This document shows positions 21,357 through 29,255 of a stretch of DNA of 35,719 bases, piece after piece. A program made the translations under genes and the position numbers. The DNA comes from Myxococcales bacterium (GTDB lineage Bacteria; Myxococcota; UBA4151): positions 1-35,719 of the forward strand of contig PBND01000009.1 in NCBI GenBank assembly GCA_002722845.1. The letters are read 5' to 3'. A model generated the notes under the pieces. That model searched no databases and was not told the DNA's origin. It saw only the letters and a program-made list of their open reading frames with translations. The stretch's first letter is position 1. Each line of letters begins with the position of its first letter.

Positions 21357-22307
21357 CTAAAATCGCTCTGTATGTGCGTGGCAGTAGGGGGCTTTACCGG
21401 TCTTGATGTAGTAATCTTGATGGTATTCTTCGGCGGGCCAGAAAATCCCTGCCGGCTGAACCTGGCTCACGACCGCATAGCCCTTCTTTTGCAGCAATTC
21501 GACCAGTTCGAAGACGATCTGTTCTTCTTCCTCATCCCCCACAAAGACAGCGGAGCGATATTGGCTGCCGACATCGGGCCCCTGCCGATCTTTCTGTGTC
21601 GGATCATGAATCTCAAAAAAGGTCTTCGCCAGGGTCCGGTAGGTCACCTTGGTCGGGTCGTAGACCACCCGGACGGTCTCCGCATGCCCCGTACTGCCAC
21701 TGACCACCTCCCGGTAGCTGGGGTTGCGTTTGGTGCCTCCCATGTAACCTGATTCGGCTCGCAGCACGCCCGGAACCTTCTCAAGGAGGTGCTCCACCCC
21801 CCAAAAGCACCCGCCCGCAAAGAAGGCTTCCTTGTAGGGGACGTCACTGAAGTCTAGCGCCACGGAATTAACGCAATGCCTCGTATCTTTATCGTTCATT
21901 TGCTCGCCGCGAAAGACATGGCCCAAATGCCCGCCGCAGCGGGCACAGCGAATCTCTGTTCGCCGGCCGTCGGCATCGGGCACCTCCCGAACCGCACCTT
22001 TGATCGCCGAATCAAAGCTCGGCCAGCCCGTCCCGGAGTTGAACTTCGCCTTCGAAGAAAAGAGGGGCGCACCACAGCGGTTGCAGGTGTAGTTGCCTTT
22101 GCCTTTATGTTTCAGCAGGGCGCCGGTGAAGGCTCGCTCCGTGCCGCCCTTCTCGATGACGTCTTTCGCTTTGCCGGTGAGCTGCTTCCAGCCGCTTCGG
22201 GCTTTCGGGTCCGTCGACTGCTGGGCCGTGGTTGGTTGGGCCAGAGCCCAATGGGCCGTGGCAAAGCCAACGAGCAGAGCGAGCGTGACTTTAATCTGTC
22301 GAGACAT
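21357..22307 (-). CDS. msrAB: Exported bifunctional methionine sulfoxide reductase, MsrB-MsrA order
   Basis: The 316-residue fusion starts with a Sec signal (MSRQIKVTLALLVGFATAHWALA, cleavage near ALA-Q). MsrB comes first: zinc ligands C75/C78 and C121/C124, GTGWPSF, and the catalytic Cys C145 in RHCVNSVAL. MsrA follows from about 160: GCFWG with C167, then ESGYMGG and EEYHQDY. The two domains reduce the R and S epimers of methionine sulfoxide, and the signal puts them in the periplasm. The better-known PilB-type protein has MsrA before MsrB and a thioredoxin domain; here the order is reversed and no reductase domain is attached, so an external electron donor is needed. It lies 44 bases after the large DUF4215 gene on the same strand. 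Confidence 0.95.
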   Translation of the reverse strand: MSRQIKVTLALLVGFATAHWALAQPTTAQQSTDPKARSGWKQLTGKAKDVIEKGGTERAFTGALLKHKGKGNYTCNRCGAPLFSSKAKFNSGTGWPSFDSAIKGAVREVPDADGRRTEIRCARCGGHLGHVFRGEQMNDKDTRHCVNSVALDFSDVPYKEAFFAGGCFWGVEHLLEKVPGVLRAESGYMGGTKRNPSYREVVSGSTGHAETVRVVYDPTKVTYRTLAKTFFEIHDPTQKDRQGPDVGSQYRSAVFVGDEEEEQIVFELVELLQKKGYAVVSQVQPAGIFWPAEEYHQDYYIKTGKAPYCHAHTERF

Positions 22308-22351
22308 GAGCCCCCTCGCTCAGAACATCCGGTCGCAGTGCTTCTTCCCAG

Positions 22352-24739
22352 CTAGCGGCAAGCGCAGATGCGAGCGCCGGAATAGTTGCCGTTGTTATAA
22401 CCTGAACTGCCGCAGTCGGCGCTTGCGTTCACTTCCGCCCGGGATTCGGTCACGTTACAACCCGTTACTTCCGCGTTAAAGCCGTTGAATACCCATGTGT
22501 TCGACCAGCACCCAAGGCCGAAATAGGACCGATCCCAGTTGTTGCTGTGGAGGGTGAAGTGCCCAGCGTCCGTGGGGCCCACATTGCCGTCCTGTCTTCG
22601 AAAGCTCAGGCCCAAATGCTCCCGAACCAGCCGGTGGTAGTTCGTCTGGTTCGCTGAACCGTAACTGACAAGGCCATCGAGATCGCCCTCATGGCAACTC
22701 CGCCCCCGGGCCGCACATGCGCTTGTACAGGACTCAGAATTGCTTCTGGCAAGGGTGACGAGATAGGAGTTCCCGTCGATCGTGACCCGTTTGAGGTGGT
22801 CGCCTAGGGCCTCGGAGCAATCACCTTCGCAGTCCGGGCCGCCGTCACAGGCTTCCACCCCTGCCTGGACATGGCCATCGCCACAAATGGCGTCGGCGCA
22901 ATCGATACAGGCATCGGTGTTGATCTCATTCTCATCATCGCAAGCTTCACCGGCCTGGACGATGCCATCACCACAACGGGGCGTGGTGCAGGCGTTGCTG
23001 CAATCATTGTCGTTGATCTCATCGCCGTCATCGCAGCCTTCTCCCGCTTGTTCGATGCCATCACCGCACCGCGGCGTGGTGCAGGCGTTGCTGCAATCGT
23101 TGTCGTTGATCTCATCCCCATCATCACAAGCCTCGACGCCATCCTGGATCTGGCCGTCACCACAGCGGGCAGCGGCGCAATTGTTGAGACAGGCATCGAT
23201 TTGGACTTCGTTGCCATCATCACAGGCTTCACCTGCTTGTTGGAAACCGTCGCCGCATCGGGCTTCGGCACAGGCGTTGGTGCAGGTATCCTCGTTGATT
23301 TCATTACCGTCATCACAGGCCTCAAAGTTGATCTGACCTTGGGCCACGTCGGCCCGCAGGATGCCGTCGCCACAACGGGCTTGAAGACAGTTGTTCGTAC
23401 ACGCGTCATTGGCCACGTCGTTGGCATCGTCGCAGGCTTCGTAGCCAGCAGCGCCAGGCTCTAGATCCCGGCGCAAAATGCCGTCGCCGCAACGAGCCTG
23501 TTCACAGGCGTTGCTACAAGCATCTACATTGGAGCGATTGCCATCATCGCAGGCTTCGTCTTCGTGAACGATACCGTCCCCACAAGTCGCCAGGGGCCGG
23601 ATCTGACAGTCTGAGGTGCAGCCGTCGTCTTCAATCGCATTGCCATCGTCACAGGCTTCGTAACCATCGGCACCTTCGGCAAGGTCCGCTCGTAGGAGGC
23701 CATCGCCACATCGGGCATGTTCGCAGGCATTCGTGCAGGCGTCCTGGGCCACCACGTTGCCATCATCGCAGGCTTCTTCGATCCCGAGGAGGTGGCCATC
23801 GCCGCAGCGGGCGACCCGGCAATCGTTGAGACAGTGGTCCGTTTGCTCGTCGTTGCCGTCATCACACTGCTCGTAGCCGGGATCTTCCGCTTGCAGGTCG
23901 CTGCGGTGAATGCCGTCGCCACAGCGGGCGGGGAGACACTGGGTTGTACAGGCATCCTGAGGGACGGCGTTGCCATCGTCGCAGCTTTCTTGGTCGGCCC
24001 AGAGGATCCCATCGCCACAGCGGGCAGCGGCACAGCTGTTAAGACAGGCATCGGTTTCGACCTCATTGCCATCATCGCAGAACTCGCCGTCTTGAACATA
24101 ACCATCACCGCAGGTGCTGGGGGTGCAATTGGCACAGGCATCGGTGGGGTCCTCGTTGCCGTCATCACAACCCTCCCCAGGACCAAGGACGCCGTCACCG
24201 CAACGGGCTTCTTCACAGTTGCTACGACATGCGTCGTCGTCGGAGGCGTTGCCATCATCGCAAGCCTCGTAGCCGGCTTCATTTGGCTCGAGGTCGGTCC
24301 TAAGGACCCCATCACCGCAACGCGCAGGCTCGCAGTCGGTTTTGCAGGCGTCAGACTCCACCGTGTTGCCATCATCGCAGGCTTCAAAGCCGAGTCCGCC
24401 TTCACTGACGTCGGCCCGGACGACCCCGTCGCCACAGACGGCCACTTGGCAGGTGTTCAGGCAGGCATCACCATCCAAATCATTGCCATCGTCACAGGTC
24501 TCATGGCCGACTTCCCCGATGGATAGATCCGTTCGGGTCACCCCGTCACCACAGCGAGCGAGATCGCAGCCATTGGTGCATTCATCGGAGTTGACCTCGT
24601 TGCCATCATCACAGGCTTCGCCCAATTCAAGCTCGCCATTACCACAGGAGCCCTGTTGTTGTTGGACGACCACCTGTTCCGAACAAGCGGCTGCGAGGCT
24701 GATGCAGATCAATAGGCTGAGTTTTTTGGGGTTGGTCAT
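22352..24739 (-). CDS. DUF4215 cysteine-rich repeat lipoprotein with unrecognised cysteine-rich head
   Basis: The 795-residue product is read from the ATG at 24739 (GAGGAG upstream), which gives the lipoprotein signal [19 protein letters not shown] (Cys19); the frame extends upstream to 24883 without a signal. It carries 17 full DUF4215 repeats plus a degenerate eighteenth ([11 protein letters not shown]). Repeats 15 and 16 are nearly identical. The last about 155 residues form a head rich in Cys, Asn, Ser and Tyr ([29 protein letters not shown], and [11 protein letters not shown] at the C-terminus). I cannot assign it; the paired Cys and Trp/Gly pattern is lectin-like in feel only. The stalk is paralogous to that of 7494-9668. 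It sits between a MYXO-CTERM-like protein gene and msrAB on the same strand. Confidence 0.87.
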   Translation of the reverse strand: MTNPKKLSLLICISLAAACSEQVVVQQQQGSCGNGELELGEACDDGNEVNSDECTNGCDLARCGDGVTRTDLSIGEVGHETCDDGNDLDGDACLNTCQVAVCGDGVVRADVSEGGLGFEACDDGNTVESDACKTDCEPARCGDGVLRTDLEPNEAGYEACDDGNASDDDACRSNCEEARCGDGVLGPGEGCDDGNEDPTDACANCTPSTCGDGYVQDGEFCDDGNEVETDACLNSCAAARCGDGILWADQESCDDGNAVPQDACTTQCLPARCGDGIHRSDLQAEDPGYEQCDDGNDEQTDHCLNDCRVARCGDGHLLGIEEACDDGNVVAQDACTNACEHARCGDGLLRADLAEGADGYEACDDGNAIEDDGCTSDCQIRPLATCGDGIVHEDEACDDGNRSNVDACSNACEQARCGDGILRRDLEPGAAGYEACDDANDVANDACTNNCLQARCGDGILRADVAQGQINFEACDDGNEINEDTCTNACAEARCGDGFQQAGEACDDGNEVQIDACLNNCAAARCGDGQIQDGVEACDDGDEINDNDCSNACTTPRCGDGIEQAGEGCDDGDEINDNDCSNACTTPRCGDGIVQAGEACDDENEINTDACIDCADAICGDGHVQAGVEACDGGPDCEGDCSEALGDHLKRVTIDGNSYLVTLARSNSESCTSACAARGRSCHEGDLDGLVSYGSANQTNYHRLVREHLGLSFRRQDGNVGPTDAGHFTLHSNNWDRSYFGLGCWSNTWVFNGFNAEVTGCNVTESRAEVNASADCGSSGYNNGNYSGARICACR
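22817..24646 (-). repeat. 18-unit DUF4215 coding repeat array (last unit degenerate)
   Basis: Seventeen regular units and one shortened unit make this the longest array of the window. Units 5-7 ([37 protein letters not shown]) match units 5-7 of the array at 8229-9584 almost residue for residue, and units 11-12 match that array's units 9-10. Confidence 0.9.
22981..23116 (-). repeat. Recent 93-bp tandem duplication within the DUF4215 array
   Basis: Bases 22981-23023 and 23074-23116 are identical except for one base, offset by 93 bp (31 codons). They encode consecutive repeats both reading [19 protein letters not shown]. Other units of the array are far more divergent, so this pair is the youngest event in it. 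Confidence 0.85.
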
Positions 24740-24798
24740 CTTCGACTTCTCCTCGGTGGAGCTTAATGGAGCCACCTGCGGGGGACAAGCGCCGCACC

Positions 24799-25842
24799 CT
24801 ACGTGTGTCTGCGTCGGCGGAGGATGCTCCCCAGAATGAGAATGCAGAGACCAGGAGCGATGGATGTGGCGCCACAGTGGCACCCCACCGAATCGGCTGC
24901 TTTCGGTGGCGGATCCGAGTTGGCTTCGGGCTCGGCTCGAGTCCGCTTACAGTTCGATTGGGCCAAAGGGGTCGGGCTGGCCTCGCAGGTGAAGTACAAG
25001 CGGAGCCCCGAAGCACTGTAGCTCATCGCTTCGCATTGCCCATCCCCGTAGACTGGAGCCTTCAGAGCGGGGGCGAAATCCGTGACCACCCCATCGGTAC
25101 GAAGGAGTTCGAGGCGATAGCCGGCGCCATAGGTCCCAAGAAAGAGTTCGGAACCCGTGGGGTCGATGTCGGCTTGGGTCACCAACAAGGCTTCCGTGCC
25201 CCCCTCCAGGGACACACGGGTCACAAGCTCCGCCTCGAAGGGCTCCTGTGAGCCGTTCCAGGCCGCGGCTGGAATCCGATAGGCAGAAGCGACACGGTCA
25301 AATGCCTTCTCGACGATGAAGAGGTCGCCGGTCTTTGGGTCGACCGCCAGTCCTTCTGCATCCCGGGGGCCCTCTGGATACACCAGGTCCAAGGGCTCGG
25401 CTTGTCCCCTTACCGTCTGTCCGGCACCCGGTGCTGGGGGCTCGGGGACGCGCCAGATCGTGACCTTGCTCCTCGCAGCTGCATTGTCGCCGATATCGCC
25501 GATGAAAAGACAGGTTTGATCGCCGCATGGGCCCAGCCCTAAGGCTTCCCAATCGGTGGCATCGACCCCGTCCAGTTCCAGTCGGCCCATTGCGGTGCCG
25601 TCGGAACGAAAAGCATAGACGAAGGGACCGCCCCCTGAATCGTTGTGGCTCCAGAGCAGATCTGGAAATTGCCGGGAGCAGGCCAGGCCGCTGGATTCAA
25701 TCAGTGCTGGGATCTGCAGTCGACTCTTGAGGCTCGCCTCGTCGAATTCGAGGCATGCCGCGGCGCCCAAAGCGGTCGAAGGCAGCATGCCGCTGACCAG
25801 GATTGCGAACAGCAGGCCTCCATTCCCGGTGCTGCCCCCCAT
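24799..25842 (-). CDS. Exported beta-propeller protein with MYXO-CTERM-like tail
   Basis: The 347-residue protein starts with [29 protein letters not shown], a Sec signal. The body has propeller-like strands of a family with [39 protein letters not shown] and [20 protein letters not shown], resembling the esterase-like/phytase-like propellers. The C-terminus is [27 protein letters not shown]: paired Cys, a hydrophobic segment, then an Arg cluster. This is the layout of MYXO-CTERM sorting tails, which are processed by myxosortase and lead to surface attachment. The ATG at 25842 overlaps the upstream stop in TGATG, so translation is coupled to the fibrinogen-headed protein. Substrate unknown. 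Confidence 0.83.
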   Translation of the reverse strand: MGGSTGNGGLLFAILVSGMLPSTALGAAACLEFDEASLKSRLQIPALIESSGLACSRQFPDLLWSHNDSGGGPFVYAFRSDGTAMGRLELDGVDATDWEALGLGPCGDQTCLFIGDIGDNAAARSKVTIWRVPEPPAPGAGQTVRGQAEPLDLVYPEGPRDAEGLAVDPKTGDLFIVEKAFDRVASAYRIPAAAWNGSQEPFEAELVTRVSLEGGTEALLVTQADIDPTGSELFLGTYGAGYRLELLRTDGVVTDFAPALKAPVYGDGQCEAMSYSASGLRLYFTCEASPTPLAQSNCKRTRAEPEANSDPPPKAADSVGCHCGATSIAPGLCILILGSILRRRRHT

Positions 25843-27761
25843 CAACCGCCGCCCTCGGCCCTTCGGTAGAAGACTTCAAGACTCCCCCGTCCGAGCGTGC
25901 TGCCATTGATGATCAGGGGCTGATTGATGAACCAGGCCGTGGAGTAGACGCAGAAATAGGCGTCGCTGGAGTCGTTCGCACCCACACACAACTCGTTGTA
26001 GGCCCCCACATCGCAGAAGCCAAACATGCAGCCCCTGGGGTCCTCCATATTGCGGTTGGCGCAAACCAAGTCGCCAACATCGTCCGGGATGTCCTCGACC
26101 GCCCCGGCCCCACCCACTCGGTTGAGACCGAGTTGATCGTCACAGATGCGCCAGTCGTTGGTGATGTCTTCATTAAAGGTGAGTAATTCATCCATTTGGC
26201 CCTCTTGGGACTCGGTGACCACCAGGGTATGCACACTGGCCGGTGAACTTTGATCGGCGCGAAAATGACCGATGTTGACGTCATAGACCCGGAACATCAA
26301 CTGGACAGCCCCGAGGCCCCGACAGATTTCGGGGAAGTTGGGGGCCGGCCGTGCAGCGCCGGTGGCGATGAGGCATCGGCTCCACGGGCCACCCCGCTCG
26401 TTGGCCAGGTCCATATCGCAGTAACTCTCCACAACCTGATCGTGCTGAATGAGGAAATATCGACCGCTGGGGAGTTCGGGATAGCGCTCATTGAGAGTTT
26501 GGCAATCGGCCACCGCCTTTGCCACGCTGCTGCCGTCGGGAAATGCGGTACAGTCGTTTTGACAGGCATCGTCGTCGACCCGATTGCCATCGTCGCAGAC
26601 CTCGTAGCCTGGCTGGTCCGCTGCGAGGCCTCGACGCAAGACACCATCACCACAGCGGGCAGCCGTACAGTCATTCAGGCAGGCGTCATCGTTGACACCG
26701 TTGCCATCGTCACAGTCTTCGCCCGCGTCGACGCGACCATTGCCACAGATCTCGGCGCCGCAAGTCGGTGAACAGCCATCGCCCGGCTCCCCATTGCCAT
26801 CATCGCATTCCTCGTAACCGGGTTGACCGACGCCCACATCGGCCCGCTGGATGCCATCACCACAGCGGGCCAAGCTGCAGTCGAGTCGACAGGCATCGGA
26901 ATCCACCCCATTGCCATCGTCGCAGGCTTCGCCTTCTTGGACCGACTGGTCACCACATCGGGGCAGGAGACAGTTGTTTCGGCAACCGTTCCGGTCATCT
27001 CGGTCGCCGTCATCACAGGCTTCAAACCCCGACGCTCCTTCCACTCGGTCCGTGCGCAGAACACCGTCGCCGCAGCGGGCCACCTGGCAGGTGACTCGGC
27101 AGGCGTCTTCATCGACCTCGTTGCCATCGTCGCATTCTTCGAAGCCTGTACGAATCACGCCATCGCCACAGCGACTTGCAGTGCAGTCGTTGCGGCAGCC
27201 ATCGGAATCCACCGCATTACCGTCATCACAGGCTTCATAGCCAGCGTCATCGACCCCGAGGTCCTGCCGGACCACCCCGTCGCCACAACGGGCTTCGTCA
27301 CAGGTGTTCAAACAGCCATCAAAGGGGTTTTGATTGCCATCGTCACAGCTTTCGATTTGGCCGTCAGCCCCTCGGCCACCCGGGACCCCATCACCACAGA
27401 TATTGGCGAGGCAATCCCCTCGGCAGTCATCGTCGTCCCGCTCATTACCATCGTCGCATTGTTCGAATCCTGGGGCCCCCAACAGGAGGTCGAGCCGGTG
27501 GATACCATCACCGCAGCGGGCTCGGACGCAGCTCGATAGGCAACCGTCTTGGTCATCAGCGTTGCCATCGTCACAGGTTTCGGCCCCCTGTCTTAAACCA
27601 TCGCCGCAGCGACCATCGCCACCGCCGGCCGAGACCAGCAGGCTCGGAAGGGGCGCACTGCATCCGCCCCATGGGAGGATGAGAAGAAAGAGCAGGAGCT
27701 GAGACCGACCGCAAAGCGCAAACCGGAAGGGGAGCCATCGATCGGAGTTGGATGCATTCAT
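25842..27761 (-). CDS. DUF4215 cysteine-rich repeat lipoprotein with fibrinogen-like head
   Basis: The 639-residue protein is read from the ATG at 27761 (AAGAAGG upstream). A long n-region precedes the hydrophobic stretch QLLLFLLILPWGGC with Cys34 in a plausible lipobox. Ten DUF4215 repeats follow (about residues 52-405). The head (about 406-639) opens with DCQTLNERYPELPSGRYFLI and YCDMDLANERGGPWSRCL, the SG-x-Y...CDM...GGxW pattern of fibrinogen-related and COLF1-like domains. It later has DDVGDLVCANRNM and SSDAYFCVYSTAWF, with several Cys. Such heads usually bind glycans or proteins; that role here is inferred. It ends in RRAEGGG and overlaps the MYXO-CTERM-like gene. A signal-peptidase I reading of the N-terminus is possible. 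Confidence 0.83.
   Translation of the reverse strand: MNASNSDRWLPFRFALCGRSQLLLFLLILPWGGCSAPLPSLLVSAGGGDGRCGDGLRQGAETCDDGNADDQDGCLSSCVRARCGDGIHRLDLLLGAPGFEQCDDGNERDDDDCRGDCLANICGDGVPGGRGADGQIESCDDGNQNPFDGCLNTCDEARCGDGVVRQDLGVDDAGYEACDDGNAVDSDGCRNDCTASRCGDGVIRTGFEECDDGNEVDEDACRVTCQVARCGDGVLRTDRVEGASGFEACDDGDRDDRNGCRNNCLLPRCGDQSVQEGEACDDGNGVDSDACRLDCSLARCGDGIQRADVGVGQPGYEECDDGNGEPGDGCSPTCGAEICGNGRVDAGEDCDDGNGVNDDACLNDCTAARCGDGVLRRGLAADQPGYEVCDDGNRVDDDACQNDCTAFPDGSSVAKAVADCQTLNERYPELPSGRYFLIQHDQVVESYCDMDLANERGGPWSRCLIATGAARPAPNFPEICRGLGAVQLMFRVYDVNIGHFRADQSSPASVHTLVVTESQEGQMDELLTFNEDITNDWRICDDQLGLNRVGGAGAVEDIPDDVGDLVCANRNMEDPRGCMFGFCDVGAYNELCVGANDSSDAYFCVYSTAWFINQPLIINGSTLGRGSLEVFYRRAEGGG
26550..27608 (-). 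repeat. 10-unit DUF4215 coding repeat array
   Basis: There are ten units. Unit 3 has an unusual insert (CGDGVPGGRGADGQIESC), unit 7 begins CGDQ and unit 9 begins CGNG. This is the shortest of the four arrays in the window and the stalk of the fibrinogen-headed protein. Confidence 0.9.
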
Positions 27762-27885
27762 GATGACCTTCTTAAGTGAAAACGCGCGCCCGCTCAAAAC
27801 CCCCGAACCGCCCCCAGAAAGCACCACGGTGCTGGATCATCCGCCGACTGCCTTGTACGGGGAGGGTAGAGAGGCGAGGAAAGCC

Positions 27886-28239
27886 ATGAAAATCTATCAC
27901 AACCCCCGGTGCAGCAAGTCACGACGGACCCTCGCTTTGCTCAAGGAGCGAGGCCATGAACCGGAGGTGGTCCGTTACCTTGAGACGGGCTTAGCGGTGG
28001 CTGAGATCCGTGAACTCGCCGCTCGCCTTGGTCTGTCTTTGCATGATCTGCTGCGCAGCAAAGAGCCGGCCTATCGAGAGCAGAACCTCAGTCCAGACAG
28101 TTCCGACGAAGCGATTCTTCAGGCCTTGGTGGCAGCACCGATTTTGCTGGAACGGCCCGTCGTGGTCGTCGGCGAACAGGCCCGGACCGGGCGTCCCCCC
28201 GAAGCTGTGCTCGAACTCCTCGATGGTGAGGGGGCGTGA
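27886..28239 (+). CDS. arsC: ArsC-family arsenate reductase (glutaredoxin-dependent type)
   Basis: The 117-residue cytoplasmic protein has the thioredoxin-fold ArsC signature: catalytic C9 in IYHNPRCSKSRRTL, then LLRSKEPAYRE, LLERPVVV and RTGRPPEAVLELL, which supply the Arg residues that bind arsenate in the plasmid R773 enzyme. It reduces arsenate to arsenite using glutathione/glutaredoxin. The ATG at 27886 has GAGGAAAG upstream; the longer frame from 27748 would overlap the divergent gene's start. No arsR, arsB or acr3 is adjacent, so it is not in a classic ars operon. It overlaps the PqiA-like gene (GTGA). A hairpin AGCAC-CACG-GTGCT at 27820-27833 lies in the 124-base divergent spacer. Confidence 0.9.
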   Translation: MKIYHNPRCSKSRRTLALLKERGHEPEVVRYLETGLAVAEIRELAARLGLSLHDLLRSKEPAYREQNLSPDSSDEAILQALVAAPILLERPVVVVGEQARTGRPPEAVLELLDGEGA

Positions 28240-29027
28240 CGGTTCAGCCTAAAGCCTGGCCTGCTATCGTCCTGAGTCTTCTTGCGGGGATTGCCTTCGG
28301 TGTTTCGTTCTTCGTGCCCTTCGTGAGCAGTGATTTTCGGGTTTCGCTGCCGGCGAAAGTTGATCGTGGTATCGAAGGGAGCGTGCGGGGCAGCGAGCGG
28401 TTTCTCGACCGACTCGAGGGACTGCTCGGTGCTGGGGTTCGAGACAAAGCCGAGGAGATCGGCAGCTTCTGGATGGACGCAGGCCTTGAGCGCAGTCTCG
28501 GTGAAGTGGGCCTCAATAGAAAGGGGGAGGGGATCCCCTGGAGTCGGTGTTTGGCCACGGGGGAGGGGGCGAAGGCCCCGGGCTGGCGCCCCTGCGTGAA
28601 AGCATGGATCAGCTATAAAGCGGGCATTCCCGTCGGCGTGCAAACCCTGAGTGGTGTCATTCGCGGCCTTTTTGCCCAAGGTGAGTGGCTCCTCGCTACG
28701 TTATTGACCCTCTTTTCCATCTGCTTTCCCGCGCTCAAGGTCGGGCTGACCCTCGTTTTGGGCCTGGCATTGGTACGAGTCGAGCTTCGTGAACGCTTGC
28801 ATAAGGTCCTTGAGATGAGCGCAAAGTGGTCCATGACCGATGTCTTCGTCGTCGCTTTGATGATCGTCTTCTTTAAGGCCGAGAACTTTAACTTCCACTT
28901 CCGGGCAGAGGTGGGCGTTTATCTGTTTGCGGCAGCGGCCATCCTTTCGTCCCTCGCCATCATGAAGCTGCCCTTGCCCGCTTCCCCCTCGGGCACTTCG
29001 GAGGAGGCGCCAACAAAAACCAGTTGA
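28236..29027 (+). CDS. PqiA-like (paraquat-inducible protein A family) membrane protein
   Basis: The 263-residue membrane protein is read from a GTG overlapping the arsC stop. A first membrane segment lies at about 10-30. A periplasmic-looking loop of about 110 residues with two Cys (WSRCLATG, WRPCVKAW) follows. The C-terminal half then carries the PqiA core: LLATLLTLFSICFPALKVGLTL, KWSMTDVFVVALMIVFFK and GVYLFAAAAILSSLAIM. PqiA proteins work with MCE-type lipid-transport proteins in the envelope. No PqiB/MCE gene is adjacent and only one PqiA domain is present. The large loop between the first and second membrane segments is not typical of the E. coli protein. Confidence 0.75.
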   Translation: MTVQPKAWPAIVLSLLAGIAFGVSFFVPFVSSDFRVSLPAKVDRGIEGSVRGSERFLDRLEGLLGAGVRDKAEEIGSFWMDAGLERSLGEVGLNRKGEGIPWSRCLATGEGAKAPGWRPCVKAWISYKAGIPVGVQTLSGVIRGLFAQGEWLLATLLTLFSICFPALKVGLTLVLGLALVRVELRERLHKVLEMSAKWSMTDVFVVALMIVFFKAENFNFHFRAEVGVYLFAAAAILSSLAIMKLPLPASPSGTSEEAPTKTS

Positions 29028-29062
29028 CGGCTTTGGTTGCCTTGATAGGTGGGCGCTGTTGT

Positions 29063-29139
29063 TGCGGGGTGGAGAAGCTGGCCATCTCGTCGGGCTCATA
29101 ACCCGAAGATCGCAGGTTCGAATCCTGCCCCCGCTACCA
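29063..29139 (+). tRNA. Initiator tRNA-Met (CAT anticodon)
   Basis: This is a 77-base cloverleaf with encoded CCA. Acceptor arms are TGCGGGG (29063-29069) and CCCCGCT (29129-29135), the D stem is GAGA/TCTC, the anticodon stem TCGGG/CCCGA encloses CTCATAA (anticodon 29097-29099), and the T arm is GCAGG-TTCGAAT-CCTGC. The three G:C pairs of the anticodon stem, the A11:U24 pair and the unpaired 1:72 position identify it as initiator, not elongator. Position 1:72 is U:U here in place of the canonical C:A. The TGA of the PqiA-like gene is 35 bases upstream. Confidence 0.95.
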
Positions 29140-29144
29140 ACGAT

Positions 29145-29174
29145 ACAGGCGCTTCGGCGCCTGTTCTCGTTTTT
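29145..29174 (+). terminator. Rho-independent terminator of the initiator tRNA
   Basis: ACAGGCGC-TTCG-GCGCCTGT is a perfect 8-bp stem with a TTCG tetraloop at 29145-29164, followed by TCTCGTTTTT. It starts 5 bases after the tRNA CCA end. This is the only clear intrinsic terminator in the window. Confidence 0.92.
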
Positions 29175-29255
29175 CAGCGGTAGAGCCCCCCGCCACCGGG
29201 GCCTGTCCATTGGCAGGCCGGCCTGTTCAGACTACAGGGGAAGTGGAGCCAGCCG

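Noticed and set aside
27886-28239. Arsenic-resistance operon
   Set aside because: Only arsC is present; neighbours are a DUF4215 gene and a PqiA-like gene, with no arsR, pump or methyltransferase.
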